A stretch of 64,000 bases of DNA, taken from the NCBI GenBank assembly GCA_905339275.1, contig CAJPFK010000003.1, forward strand, positions 124,001 to 188,000, written 5' to 3'. This document shows positions 42,062 through 49,387 of this stretch, in pieces. How positions within the stretch are numbered: position 1 is the stretch's first letter; each line of letters opens with the position of its first letter. The notes beneath the pieces were generated by a model. The model saw only the letters and a list, made by a program, of their open reading frames with translations, was not told where the DNA came from and searched no databases. The stretch comes from Methylophilaceae bacterium. GTDB taxonomy: Bacteria > Pseudomonadota > Gammaproteobacteria > Burkholderiales > Methylophilaceae. The translations under genes were made by a program, and so were the position numbers.

Positions 42062-42508
42062 CTAACCCGGAATTTCCGGTTCAACGAGATTCGCAAGTTG
42101 TGCGAGAGACTCTTGCCAACCGAGGTAGCACATCTCGACGGGGATAACTTCGGGCACCCCTTCCTGCACGATATTAATCTCCGTTCCGCAGGACACTTTC
42201 GTTAAAACTACCGTTACCTGCATTTCCCCAGGCAAATTCGGGTCATCGAATTTATCCGTGTAACGAATTCGTTCGTTGGGAACAAGCTCAAGGTACTCAC
42301 CACCGAATGCGTGTCCGTTCCCGGTGTTGAAATTCGCGAACGACATCCTGAAAGTTCCGCCAACCTTCGCATCCAGGTGGTGAACCTTGCACGTGAAGCC
42401 ATATGGCGGCAACCACTTCGCCATTGCATCGGCATCCAGAAACGCCCGATAGACGCGTTCCGTAGGAGCGCGGAGTACGCGGTGAAATCGTACAGTGCCA
42501 GTAGACAT
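42062..42508 (-). CDS. SRPBCC / AHSA1-family protein (cassette 7)
   Basis: The 148-residue START-like fold begins FHRVLRAPTERVYRAFLDAD, then WLPPYGFTCKVHHLDAKVGG and GGEYLELVPNERIRYTDKFD, the standard AHSA1/activator-of-Hsp90-type pattern. Such proteins bind hydrophobic ligands; the role in a cassette is unknown. AAGGAG lies eight bases before the ATG. The preceding core site is at 42589. Confidence 0.82.
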   Translation of the reverse strand: MSTGTVRFHRVLRAPTERVYRAFLDADAMAKWLPPYGFTCKVHHLDAKVGGTFRMSFANFNTGNGHAFGGEYLELVPNERIRYTDKFDDPNLPGEMQVTVVLTKVSCGTEINIVQEGVPEVIPVEMCYLGWQESLAQLANLVEPEIPG

Positions 42509-42582
42509 AAGTCATTCTCCTTTCAAAGCGATGTTCAGCGGAGGCTGGGATACGAAATTGCATGAGCCCATTGGATTGGGAT

Positions 42583-42650
42583 GCCTAACGTGCTAGCTAA
42601 CCTGCGCACCGCCGCTAGGCGGAGCGTCCGTGTTGAGTGGAAGGTTAGCC
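42583..42650 (-). other. attC site of cassette 6
   Basis: R'' GGCTAAC (42650-42644) and R' GTTAGGC (42589-42583) enclose a 68-base imperfect palindrome with a central CGCTCCGCC-TAGC-GGCGGTGCG hairpin. Confidence 0.8.
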
Positions 42651-42651
42651 A

Positions 42652-43737
42652 TCATTTAGCCAACTTCCGCAACGTCTTTTCTTGGTGGTCAGGTTCTCCG
42701 ATCCCCATCTTGAACAGCATCATCTTGCGGTGATTCAGGAACGCGGCCATGTGCTCAATCATTGAGCGCGTGATGAGAACCGGTTTCGTATCTGAGTCAA
42801 GACGCGCGATGGTTCTCCTAGCGTCATAGGCAATTTCGCCATCTTCATTTCGAGCAAGATAATTACTGCTGTATACGAGGTCGCTCAGAATTCGCATCTG
42901 GTTACCAACGTGGGACACGACCACGGAAAGATTGTCATGCCGTTCGACTTGCATGATCTTATGCTCAAAACTCTCAAATAGGATATTGATAAATGGCGAG
43001 ATGTCGTCTGGAACGTCAATCGGGTCACAGTCGGGAACTACGATAGTTGTCTTCGTCTGAGTGCCGTACTCCTTGTGCCGTATTCCGGATAGCCCGGGTG
43101 ATGAATCGTAATAGTGAATTAGGTGCAAAGAAGGGTGCGTAAATAGCCCGTAGTCATCGAACAATACGGGGGTTAGGGAATGTGTCAGATCTGTGCACTC
43201 AATCTTCCTCCCTCGCCGTTCAAGCGCCCCCGCCTCCATAAGCACCCAAAGAGTATGGCGTCCAAACATCAAGAATCGAACCGCTACGATCAGAGGAAGT
43301 CCGAACCTCGCGGCATACTTCCTTCGGGCATTCAAATCCTTGGCCGTTATTGTAAACTTTTGCTTTGAACAGGACTTGACTTCGACGAAGCAACTTACGG
43401 TTACGCCGACATCCTCTCGCTGCATGCCCTTAGTTGAAATACCCGGTCGAAACGAAGCAAGAAAGTCAGCGGCCTTCTCTGCACTTTCTACTATGGGGGT
43501 CTGATCGATTCGCGAGATCGATTCACACGTACCCATGATTTTGCAGAAGATAGCAAATTCGTCTTCTTGCGCTAACCCATCAAGAATTTGATCAACTCGT
43601 GGCATATGGTCGCTTGGAACAAATTCTGCCTTTAGTGCTTCAAATTCCTTTTGGGTGTCTGTGAAACCTTGTAGAGCTGCGACCGATTTCGCCATTTCAA
43701 TGGCGGAAAGCTTCGTGCTGTTGAGTGTGCGAGTCAT
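42652..43737 (-). CDS. uncharacterised protein with a possible PD-(D/E)XK nuclease core (cassette 6)
   Basis: The 361-residue cytoplasmic protein is of no recognised family. Around residues 88-140 it shows ADFLASFRPG, then a strand VSCFVEVKSCSKQKFT, then a helix and LPLIVAVRFL. This spacing resembles the D ... ExK catalytic signature of PD-(D/E)XK nucleases (Glu-Val-Lys), suggesting a restriction-like or repair nuclease. The call is by eye. The ATG lies only seven bases after the cassette core site and has no clear ribosome-binding site, so translation may be coupled or leaderless. Confidence 0.7.
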   Translation of the reverse strand: MTRTLNSTKLSAIEMAKSVAALQGFTDTQKEFEALKAEFVPSDHMPRVDQILDGLAQEDEFAIFCKIMGTCESISRIDQTPIVESAEKAADFLASFRPGISTKGMQREDVGVTVSCFVEVKSCSKQKFTITAKDLNARRKYAARFGLPLIVAVRFLMFGRHTLWVLMEAGALERRGRKIECTDLTHSLTPVLFDDYGLFTHPSLHLIHYYDSSPGLSGIRHKEYGTQTKTTIVVPDCDPIDVPDDISPFINILFESFEHKIMQVERHDNLSVVVSHVGNQMRILSDLVYSSNYLARNEDGEIAYDARRTIARLDSDTKPVLITRSMIEHMAAFLNHRKMMLFKMGIGEPDHQEKTLRKLAK

Positions 43738-43744
43738 TCGTAAT

Positions 43745-43833
43745 GGCTAACGCTTTTGATAACCGGCGGCTGAAGCGTAGCGTAGGTCGTCCGGCACGCA
43801 TTTTTTGCGCGCGAAGTTCATCAATTGTTAGGC
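43745..43833 (-). other. attC site of cassette 5
   Basis: R'' GCCTAAC (43833-43827) and R' GTTAGCC (43751-43745) are 89 bases end to end. Between them is an imperfect palindrome centred on CCTACGCTACGCTTCAG with GCCGG/CCGGC arms. Confidence 0.8.
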
Positions 43834-43858
43834 TTGCGAAGCTTCCTTCGCCATGCCT

Positions 43859-44179
43859 CTAGAAGTGGCATTGCCCGCCGCCGAGCGCGCCTACCAATCG
43901 AGGGTACGGGGGTGATGTATATACGTACACGTAACGAAATTGCCCGGGCGGCACCCAATCGTTAAGGTAGGTGTAGATCACTTGGTTGTTTGCCAACTGA
44001 CCGTCGGCACGTAAATTGCAGAACATTGGAATACTGCCATTGTTTTGAATTGTACAAGTGGCTTTTTCTGGAGTGTAAGTGCAGTTCATGTTGACCGCGA
44101 ACCATTGCGGCTGTGGTTGCGCTTGAACGGCTAGCGCAACAAGTAGGCCTGCGCAGATGGTGATTACGTGACGAATCAT
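43859..44179 (-). CDS. secreted protein of unknown function (cassette 5)
   Basis: The 106-residue product starts with a clear Sec signal peptide (MIRHVITICAGLLVALAVQA, cleavage after about residue 20). The mature part has four Cys and many aromatic residues (VYVYTSPPYPRL), suggesting a small disulfide-stabilised periplasmic or exported domain. GGAG lies six bases before the ATG. A 170-base leader separates it from its core site; I see no firm promoter there. No family recognised. Confidence 0.65.
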   Translation of the reverse strand: MIRHVITICAGLLVALAVQAQPQPQWFAVNMNCTYTPEKATCTIQNNGSIPMFCNLRADGQLANNQVIYTYLNDWVPPGQFRYVYVYTSPPYPRLVGALGGGQCHF

Positions 44180-44349
44180 AAAGGTCTCCAGAGTCTATAA
44201 AATCTGTTTACACAACCCGCGGACATCCCCTTTGCGACAAACGTAAGGATGCAGTTAAATGCGCGGACCAATCAACAGCTAATCAACGACTTCCAATTGA
44301 CTATCTAGCGCAACGTTCTTCCTGCCATTCAACCATATGGTGCTACCTA

Positions 44350-44440
44350 GTCTAACATTTGACATAAGGGGCTGGCGAAACCCTCGTTATTAAAATACCG
44401 TTCATCGAAGCTCGCTTTCGCCAGTCCGGATGGGTTAAAG
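44350..44440 (-). other. attC site of cassette 4
   Basis: R' GTTAGAC (44356-44350) fits the consensus. The R'' side reads CTTTAAC (44440-44434). The arms contain a perfect CTGGCGAAA/TTTCGCCAG pairing, 91 bases overall. Confidence 0.75.
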
Positions 44441-44632
44441 CGCAAATAACTTAAGCGGTGCATTGCTCTGCTGAATCTTACGAAATTTTACTTTTTCTCC
44501 TGAGCCAGTGTAGAGCAGTAAAAGCATTGTTCTTGAGCCACCTTTAGATTCAACGTCAAACATAGCAGCAATTGGCTCACTAGGTGCTTCGGGCGAGATA
44601 GGGGTTACCAAAATGCTTGCTACAATCTCCAT
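44435..44632 (-). CDS. short hypothetical protein (second ORF of cassette 4)
   Basis: 65 residues, no signal peptide, no recognised family. The central FDVESKGGSRTMLLLLYTGS reads like a strand pair. The ATG at 44632 is preceded by an in-frame stop, so it cannot start earlier. The stop lies in the attC R'' box, as in genuine cassette genes. Coding status is plausible but unproven. Confidence 0.4.
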   Translation of the reverse strand: MEIVASILVTPISPEAPSEPIAAMFDVESKGGSRTMLLLLYTGSGEKVKFRKIQQSNAPLKLFAL

Positions 44633-44714
44633 TGCGGGCCATTAGGACCAGTTAATGTAACAACCCAACCAAAGCTGCGTCTTGATCAGAAAATTCATCT
44701 GAAGGTAGAAGTGA

Positions 44715-44909
44715 CTATACCTCATTTTTTACTGTCAATACCATTGCAAATAAGGGAAATTGCTTGCCTGCATTAATATAGTTCTTGACCGTGCTTATTG
44801 CTTTACCAAAGATAGCCCGCTCATTCGATGAAAGCCTACCCCCCGCCGAACTATTTGCCGAAAATATGGCAAAAATTACTGCAATAGCTGTTTTAATGTA
44901 CTTACTCAC
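44715..44909 (-). CDS. short exported hypothetical protein, possibly truncated (first ORF of cassette 4)
   Basis: 64 residues starting with a signal-like segment (MSKYIKTAIAVIFAIFSANS, cleavage near SSA-G). GGAG lies five bases before the GTG start. After the TAG stop the same frame continues open for 20 more codons (SLLPSDEFSDQDAALVGLLH), so a premature stop is possible. No family recognised. Confidence 0.45.
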   Translation of the reverse strand: MSKYIKTAIAVIFAIFSANSSAGGRLSSNERAIFGKAISTVKNYINAGKQFPLFAMVLTVKNEV

Positions 44910-44925
44910 AAATTCTCCATTTGCA

Positions 44926-45011
44926 CTCTAACGTCGAAGGTAACGGGCGCTCAAACAGCTGACGAAGCCGGCTGTTTGAGCGCCCCTGTTGACCGCAGTG
45001 TTAGGTTAGGC
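44926..45011 (-). other. attC site of cassette 3 with a perfect 15-bp stem
   Basis: R'' GCCTAAC (45011-45005) and near-consensus R' GTTAGAG (44932-44926) are present. The arms GGGCGCTCAAACAGC (44945-44959) and GCTGTTTGAGCGCCC (44971-44985) are perfectly complementary with an 11-base loop. Confidence 0.8.
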
Positions 45012-45012
45012 A

Positions 45013-45537
45013 TTAGTACAACTTCAACGGACGGAGGGCAGGGACACCATTTTCGAGTGTCACCTGATATAACCCTGGAGCTTTACAGGTTGCCCCATCT
45101 GCGTTCGACGCAACGGACTTAATACCAAATAACTTTTCAATGGTGCCCAATACGGCGGTGTTGTCACTGTTGTCTTTTATGCTACCAAGTCGCCAACCAT
45201 CCAAGATCGCGACATCAACGCCGGTTTTCCCAAACCCGTTCTTGCTTCGCACCAAGTATGGTTTCGAATAGTCTGGCAATAGGAAGGGGGTACTTGCTGA
45301 ACACTGAACAACAGTTGCAGCTTTACAGTTCCCTTTCTCATCTTTGCCTGCGACACATACGTCTTTTAGTGAAACTTCAACTACAACAACAGGTTCGTAA
45401 AGTACATACCCATCAAGCGCTTTGTCGGCAGATTTACGTGATTGCTCTACCTGCTCTGGATGAAGCGTTAATATATCTAAGCCAACGCAACCAACCAACA
45501 GTGCTGACACTACCACACCGACCATGAGTCGTTTCAT
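45013..45537 (-). CDS. putative lipoprotein (cassette 3)
   Basis: The 174-residue product starts MKRLMVGVVVSALLVGCVGL; the LVGC lipobox puts the lipidated Cys near residue 17. The mature part has further cysteines (VCVAGKDEKGNCK, VVQC, ATCKAPG) and is soluble. GGAG lies seven bases before ATG 45537. No known family recognised. Its attC begins right after the stop, so it is a one-gene cassette. Confidence 0.7.
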   Translation of the reverse strand: MKRLMVGVVVSALLVGCVGLDILTLHPEQVEQSRKSADKALDGYVLYEPVVVVEVSLKDVCVAGKDEKGNCKAATVVQCSASTPFLLPDYSKPYLVRSKNGFGKTGVDVAILDGWRLGSIKDNSDNTAVLGTIEKLFGIKSVASNADGATCKAPGLYQVTLENGVPALRPLKLY

Positions 45538-45624
45538 AGTTAAACTCCGTGCAATAGGCCACACTGGTCAACCCCTCATTTGGCCAAGTATGAGGAGCGA
45601 TTTAAGGGCTGACTTGGCATAAAT

Positions 45625-45690
45625 GCTTAACATCTGAAGTAAGGCGCACGCGGTAGCGCATTCCACTTAACTGATGGGTAGGTCTTTTAG
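45625..45690 (-). other. weak attC of cassette 2
   Basis: R' GTTAAGC (45631-45625) fits GTTRRRY well. The body from the toxin stop onward is an imperfect palindrome around TGCGCTACCGCGTGCGC. The left box is unclear (GTCCTAAAAG near 45690). Confidence 0.5.
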
Positions 45691-45692
45691 GA

Positions 45693-46076
45693 CTAATAAA
45701 TTCCCCTGCGTGCAGCAAACTCCAGCAAAACCACCAAACGTTTTTCTTCGTCGGGCCGATAAACAAGACGGTAGTCTCCAACCCGATATCGCCACAAGCC
45801 TTTAAGTTCAGCGTTAAGTGGCTTCTTTGTATCACCGTGCGGTAGGGCTGGCTTCTCAGAAAGTTCAGCTATGGCTGCGAGCACACGGCCTTGGAGTTTT
45901 TTGTCTATGCCGGAAATGGACTTTCGAAATGCCGGGGTGAATGCAATAGACCACTCAATGGGAGGTGGGCCACTTCTAGAAAAGAGAGGGCGGTCTGAAC
46001 TTTCTTCTTCCTCAGGCAAAGACTCTTGATAAAAAGTAGATATTTCCTTGATAAATCCCATAATCGGATAACCCAT
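45693..46076 (-). CDS. RelE/ParE-superfamily toxin-like protein with N-terminal extension (cassette 2)
   Basis: The C-terminal ~90 residues match a RelE/ParE fold: WSIAFTPAFRKSISGIDKKL, then LKGLWRYRVGDYRLVYRP and LLEFAARRGIY, with the usual Arg/Tyr positions. Such toxins cleave mRNA or poison gyrase. An extra ~40-residue acidic and Ser/Pro-rich N-terminus (EEEESS, SRSGPPP) precedes the domain. No antitoxin ORF is found in the ~490-base cassette. The start is uncertain: ATG 46076 or 46061, or TTG 46121. Confidence 0.72.
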   Translation of the reverse strand: MGYPIMGFIKEISTFYQESLPEEEESSDRPLFSRSGPPPIEWSIAFTPAFRKSISGIDKKLQGRVLAAIAELSEKPALPHGDTKKPLNAELKGLWRYRVGDYRLVYRPDEEKRLVVLLEFAARRGIY

Positions 46077-46115
46077 TTCGGGATTACCTACGGGAGATCG
46101 CGGAGGGCTTGATAC

Positions 46116-46182
46116 GCCCAACGTTTGAAATCACCGGCCTGCGCGGTTTTTTGCGCAGGTCCGGTGCATTGAATGGTTAGGT
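46116..46182 (-). other. canonical attC site of cassette 1
   Basis: R'' ACCTAAC (46182-46176) and R' GTTGGGC (46122-46116) both fit the consensus exactly. The arms CACCGGACCTGCGC and GCGCAGGCCGGTG pair over 13 bp with one extrahelical A, the classic asymmetry of attC, 67 bases overall. Confidence 0.88.
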
Positions 46183-46954
46183 CAAGAGGCCCGTTACAGC
46201 CGGAATGACTGGGGCGAGAATGGTCATATGATTTGCCGCCGAGGCAATGAAGGCTTGGTACTTCTGCAAGAAACCACTTGAGCCGTGAGCTTGCTCCATT
46301 TCATTCACCGTTCGCTCAATCTCACCTCTCTGAGCCGGGTCTGGTATCCGATCGACAGCCTCCCGAACTTGGGCGAAGACCTTGGAAACCTCAGTGCTGA
46401 TTATATTGACGGACGAATCCGTTGAGTTGATGTTCACGCGGGCACCAGAGCCGCTAACGTTGTAGGTGATGTTGGTGGGCTGCACAGGAGATTGTTTCGT
46501 CATGGCTTGGAGATGAGATTTGTAGCGAGACACTACGTAAGATATTTGGCGATTCCAAAACAACTGTTCTTCGGCAGAGAATAGCTCGTAGTCCTTTGAT
46601 GCGTTATTCTTTCCAGAGTCCTTTATCGGAATCAGAAACGGTGCATCTTCCTCCCGCAAGGAAAATTTGCTTCTAAGGTAAAACTGCCACAATTCAATGT
46701 CTGAGACTTTCGGCGGCAATTCGGGAAGACCTGCATGGGGAAACGGCGAGCATATGCCTGGGCCTGCCGGGATGCCAGACAACTTGTCTTTGAGGATAAG
46801 CACGACATAAGTTTTCTGGAAGAGCGTATGCCTCGAAGTCGAACGACTGTAGCAACGGCCATGAACGAAGGTCTTGAGGAAAATTGGAGCGGACAATATT
46901 TTCAATTGCCCCTCGAATTCCAAACGCCCAATCTGCGGTGAAGTGTTCTCTCAT
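46177..46954 (-). pseudogene. frameshifted cassette-1 protein of unknown function
   Basis: An ORF starting at ATG 46954, 8 bases after the first core site, runs in frame 1 (MREHFTADWAFGIRGAIENI ... FEAYALPE). The convincing protein then continues in another frame (TYVVLILKDKLSGIPAG ... to the stop at 46177). Removing one A from the A4 run (T4 at 46812-46815 on the plus strand) joins them into about 258 residues. The C-terminus has NITYNVSGSGARVNINSTDS and ends LQKYQAFIASAANHMTILAP, a tail I associate with uncharacterised, possibly defence-type proteins; no firm family. The change is either a real frameshift or a sequencing error. Confidence 0.65.
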
Positions 46955-46963
46955 GTGAATGAC

Positions 46964-47020
46964 CTAACTAACAAGTAGCCGTCCCAAAACGGCAGGGGAA
47001 TGGAGCATGGATGTTTTCAT
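46964..47020 (-). CDS. 18-codon leader ORF ending in the first core site (ORF-11-like)
   Basis: ATG 47020 opens MKTSMLHSPAVLGRLLVS with a TAG stop at 46966-46964, inside the first cassette core site (46968-46962). The first cassette's ATG follows ten bases after this stop. The arrangement resembles ORF-11 in attI1, whose translation boosts expression of cassettes lacking a ribosome-binding site. The Shine-Dalgarno before ATG 47020 is weak. Confidence 0.4.
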   Translation of the reverse strand: MKTSMLHSPAVLGRLLVS

Positions 47021-47049
47021 TGTTCTTGTGATCTCAGAGAGTTAACAAA

Positions 47050-47078
47050 ATAATAGAGCGCGTATTATTCCTGGTCAA
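47050..47078 (-). promoter_or_regulatory. Pc-like promoter reading into the cassette array
   Basis: On the minus strand TTGACC (47078-47073), a 17-base spacer and TATTAT (47055-47050) match the consensus at 5/6 and 5/6. It points toward the array, about 82 bases upstream of the first core site. The 47081-47175 remainder up to cca shows nothing definite. Confidence 0.7.
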
Positions 47079-47175
47079 CAGCGCGCGCAAAAGAGCAGCA
47101 AGGAGCTAGCTTATCCTTCTTGCAGGCAAGGACAAGCAAAAGAAACACTTCACCAACCGGGCGAGACCGGTATTT

Positions 47176-48387
47176 CTAAGCCAACAATTCCTTCACTGCA
47201 TCCACCCGTGCCTGAAACACGGCCGTCCTGATCTTCTCCGGCTCGCTGAACTGCTGCGCCACAGCCCCGGCATCTACTGCCATCACGGCTTCCAGTAAAT
47301 TCAGTAACAAGTCCGCCTGTGGAAATGCCTTGTTTTCATACCCTGTCCTGCCCCGCGTATCGCTCTCGCATGCCAGCAGGAACTCTCTGAACCGCTCAGG
47401 CTGGCGGATGGCGTCGGTATCGTAGAGAAACTGCACGATGGTGCCCGGGCGCATCTCGTCGACACGATGCACCTTGCCATGAAACTTCGCGACGATATGC
47501 GCAAGTTCCTTGCAATCATTCGGCACACGCAGGCGCTTGCACAGGTCCGTGAGCAGGTTGACGCTGCGGTCCTCATGCCCGATATGCCTGGGCAGAACAT
47601 CTTTCGGGGTCGTGCCTTTACCGAGGTCGTGCGTAAGCGCAGCGAAGCGCACAGGCAGGGAATAATTCCGGGTGGCGGCATAATCGACGACCATCATGAC
47701 ATGCACCCCGGTATCGACTTCCGGGTGATACTGGGGTGGCTGGGGCACGCCCCAGAGGCTGTCGACTTCCGGCAGTATCCTTTTAAGCGCCCCGCACTTG
47801 CGCAGAACTTCAAACATGCGGGAAGGCCTGGCCTCCATCAGGCCTTTGGCCAGTTCCTGCCAAACGCGCTCCGCGACCAGCGCATCGGCTTCGCCATCCT
47901 GCACCATGTGCTGCATGAGCTTCATGGTTTCCGGGGCTATATTAAATTCGGTGAACCGGGCGGCAAAACGGGCCGCCCGCAGGATACGCACCGGGTCCTC
48001 GATAAATGCATCGCCGACATGGCGCAGGGTTTTATTGTCGATATCGGCGCGACCATTGTATGGATCGATCAGCTCGCCATCTTCCCCTTTTGCAATGGCG
48101 TTGATGGTAAGGTCACGGCGTGCCAGGTCTTCTTCCAGCGTGACGTCCGGCGAGGCGTAGACCTGGAAACCCTTGTAGCCTTTGGATGTTTTGCGCTCGG
48201 TGCGCGCGAGCGCATATTCCTCCTGCGTTCCGGGGTGCAGAAAAACCGGGAAATCCTTGCCGACAGGCCGGAAGCCCAGCGCTGTCATCTGCTCAGGGGT
48301 TGCGCCGACCACGACGTAATCCTTGTCCTGCACCGGCAGGCCAAGCAGTTCATCGCGTACCGCGCCACCGACCTGGTAAATCCTCAT
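47176..48387 (-). CDS. cca: CCA-adding tRNA nucleotidyltransferase with HD domain
   Basis: Adds or repairs the 3'-CCA of tRNAs. The 403-residue class II enzyme has YQVGGAVRDELL (residues 4-15), the DxD metal site in QDKDYVV, LARRDLTINAIA and RILRAARFAARF. A C-terminal HD phosphohydrolase domain (HPEVDTGVHVMMVVDY, LTHDLGKG) is typical of the bifunctional gammaproteobacterial/betaproteobacterial form. It is the conserved gene bounding the cassette array. Confidence 0.96.
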   Translation of the reverse strand: MRIYQVGGAVRDELLGLPVQDKDYVVVGATPEQMTALGFRPVGKDFPVFLHPGTQEEYALARTERKTSKGYKGFQVYASPDVTLEEDLARRDLTINAIAKGEDGELIDPYNGRADIDNKTLRHVGDAFIEDPVRILRAARFAARFTEFNIAPETMKLMQHMVQDGEADALVAERVWQELAKGLMEARPSRMFEVLRKCGALKRILPEVDSLWGVPQPPQYHPEVDTGVHVMMVVDYAATRNYSLPVRFAALTHDLGKGTTPKDVLPRHIGHEDRSVNLLTDLCKRLRVPNDCKELAHIVAKFHGKVHRVDEMRPGTIVQFLYDTDAIRQPERFREFLLACESDTRGRTGYENKAFPQADLLLNLLEAVMAVDAGAVAQQFSEPEKIRTAVFQARVDAVKELLA

Positions 48388-48420
48388 GATCCACTCACGG
48401 CAAGCGTTTGCTGATTCCGG

Positions 48421-49368
48421 CTAGCGGCCTGCCAGGCCGCGGAATCTGTCGTAGGCCGCGCGGGGCGTATCGTTGGCGAGATATTCCGGCACGACCGCTT
48501 CCACCGCTGTCGGCGTGACGCCGAGTTCTGCGGCAATCGGTCCCCGGCACACGCTATCGACCTGCATGGAATAAAAATTATCGCGCGTCATCAGTTTGAC
48601 CGGCAGTTTTTCCATTGCATAAGCCTGCCAGTAGGAGAGCTTGTCATTGAGGCCGACGATCTTGCGTTTCTTGCCGAGGACGAAAATGACGAACTCGATC
48701 AGTTCGCGCAGGGTATAGACGCGCGGGCCGCCGAGCTCGTAGGTTTTGCCGAAGGTATCGACATTGTCCATGCTGTTGACGACGGCATCGGCGACATCTT
48801 CCACCCAGACCGGCTGGAACCGGGCTTCAGGTTTTGCCAGTGCGACGACCGGCATCAGTTTGACCACCGTGGCAAACAGGTTCAGGAAGCTGTCGCCACG
48901 ACCGAAAATCACGGACGGCTGGAAGATGGTGACGCTGATTTTTTTTGCATGCGCCATGACGGCAGCTTCGCCTGCCGCTTTTGAGCGCAGGTAGGCGCTC
49001 GGCGCATCCGTGCCGGTTTGCAGCGCGCTCATGTGCAGCAGGCGCCGGATTTCAAGCCGCTCGCACAGCGCCGCGACGCGTGCGGGGAGCTGGTGATGCA
49101 TCTGCTCGAATGTGGTTTTCCTGCTCTCGTTCAGTATGCCGACCAGGTTGATGACCGCGTCGCACCCCTGCATGTGCATGCTGAGCTCGGCATCGTTAAG
49201 GACGTCGCATTCAACGACTTGTACATTCGGCAGCAGGATCAGGTGCTTGGCACGCTCACGGCGGCGACTGAGCACTTTGACCACATAGCCTGCGGCACTG
49301 AGCTTGTGCACGATGGCGCTGCCGACAAAACCTGAACCGCCTAAAACACATACTTGATTGATTCGCAT
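48421..49368 (-). CDS. NAD(P)-binding protein, complex I NDUFA9-like family
   Basis: Atypical short-chain dehydrogenase of 315 residues with the Rossmann motif VLGGSGFVGSAIVHKL (8-23) and segments AVINLVGIL and LRSKAAGEAAVM (atypical Y/K site). The closest named group is the NDUFA9-like/YbjT-type reductases, whose substrate in bacteria is unclear. It lies between cca and the lytic transglycosylase, as in many betaproteobacteria. Confidence 0.85.
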   Translation of the reverse strand: MRINQVCVLGGSGFVGSAIVHKLSAAGYVVKVLSRRRERAKHLILLPNVQVVECDVLNDAELSMHMQGCDAVINLVGILNESRKTTFEQMHHQLPARVAALCERLEIRRLLHMSALQTGTDAPSAYLRSKAAGEAAVMAHAKKISVTIFQPSVIFGRGDSFLNLFATVVKLMPVVALAKPEARFQPVWVEDVADAVVNSMDNVDTFGKTYELGGPRVYTLRELIEFVIFVLGKKRKIVGLNDKLSYWQAYAMEKLPVKLMTRDNFYSMQVDSVCRGPIAAELGVTPTAVEAVVPEYLANDTPRAAYDRFRGLAGR

Positions 49369-49387
49369 CCTATCCTCGGCTTGTTAT

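Larger units (their letters stand above)
41511..46968 (-). mobile_element. integron gene-cassette array without an adjacent integrase (about 8 cassettes)
   Basis: All genes run on the minus strand. Most are closed by a short imperfect palindrome bounded by RYYYAAC and GTTRRRY core sites (attC). Core sites in minus orientation start at 46968, 46122, 45631, 44932, 44356, 43751 and 42589, with degenerate ones near 41995 and 41550. Each interval holds one or two small ORFs. Stop codons often lie in or next to the R'' box, as usual in cassettes. No integrase lies in the 64 kb. Flanks are cca and tRNA-Val. Confidence 0.88.

Noticed and set aside
45602-45835. Second ORF in the toxin cassette as an antitoxin
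   Set aside because: It overlaps the toxin frame almost completely in another frame, runs into the attC and has no antitoxin-like sequence.
41511-46968. CRISPR array
   Set aside because: The repeated elements differ in sequence and length (64-91 bases), are spaced by whole genes and share only attC box motifs.
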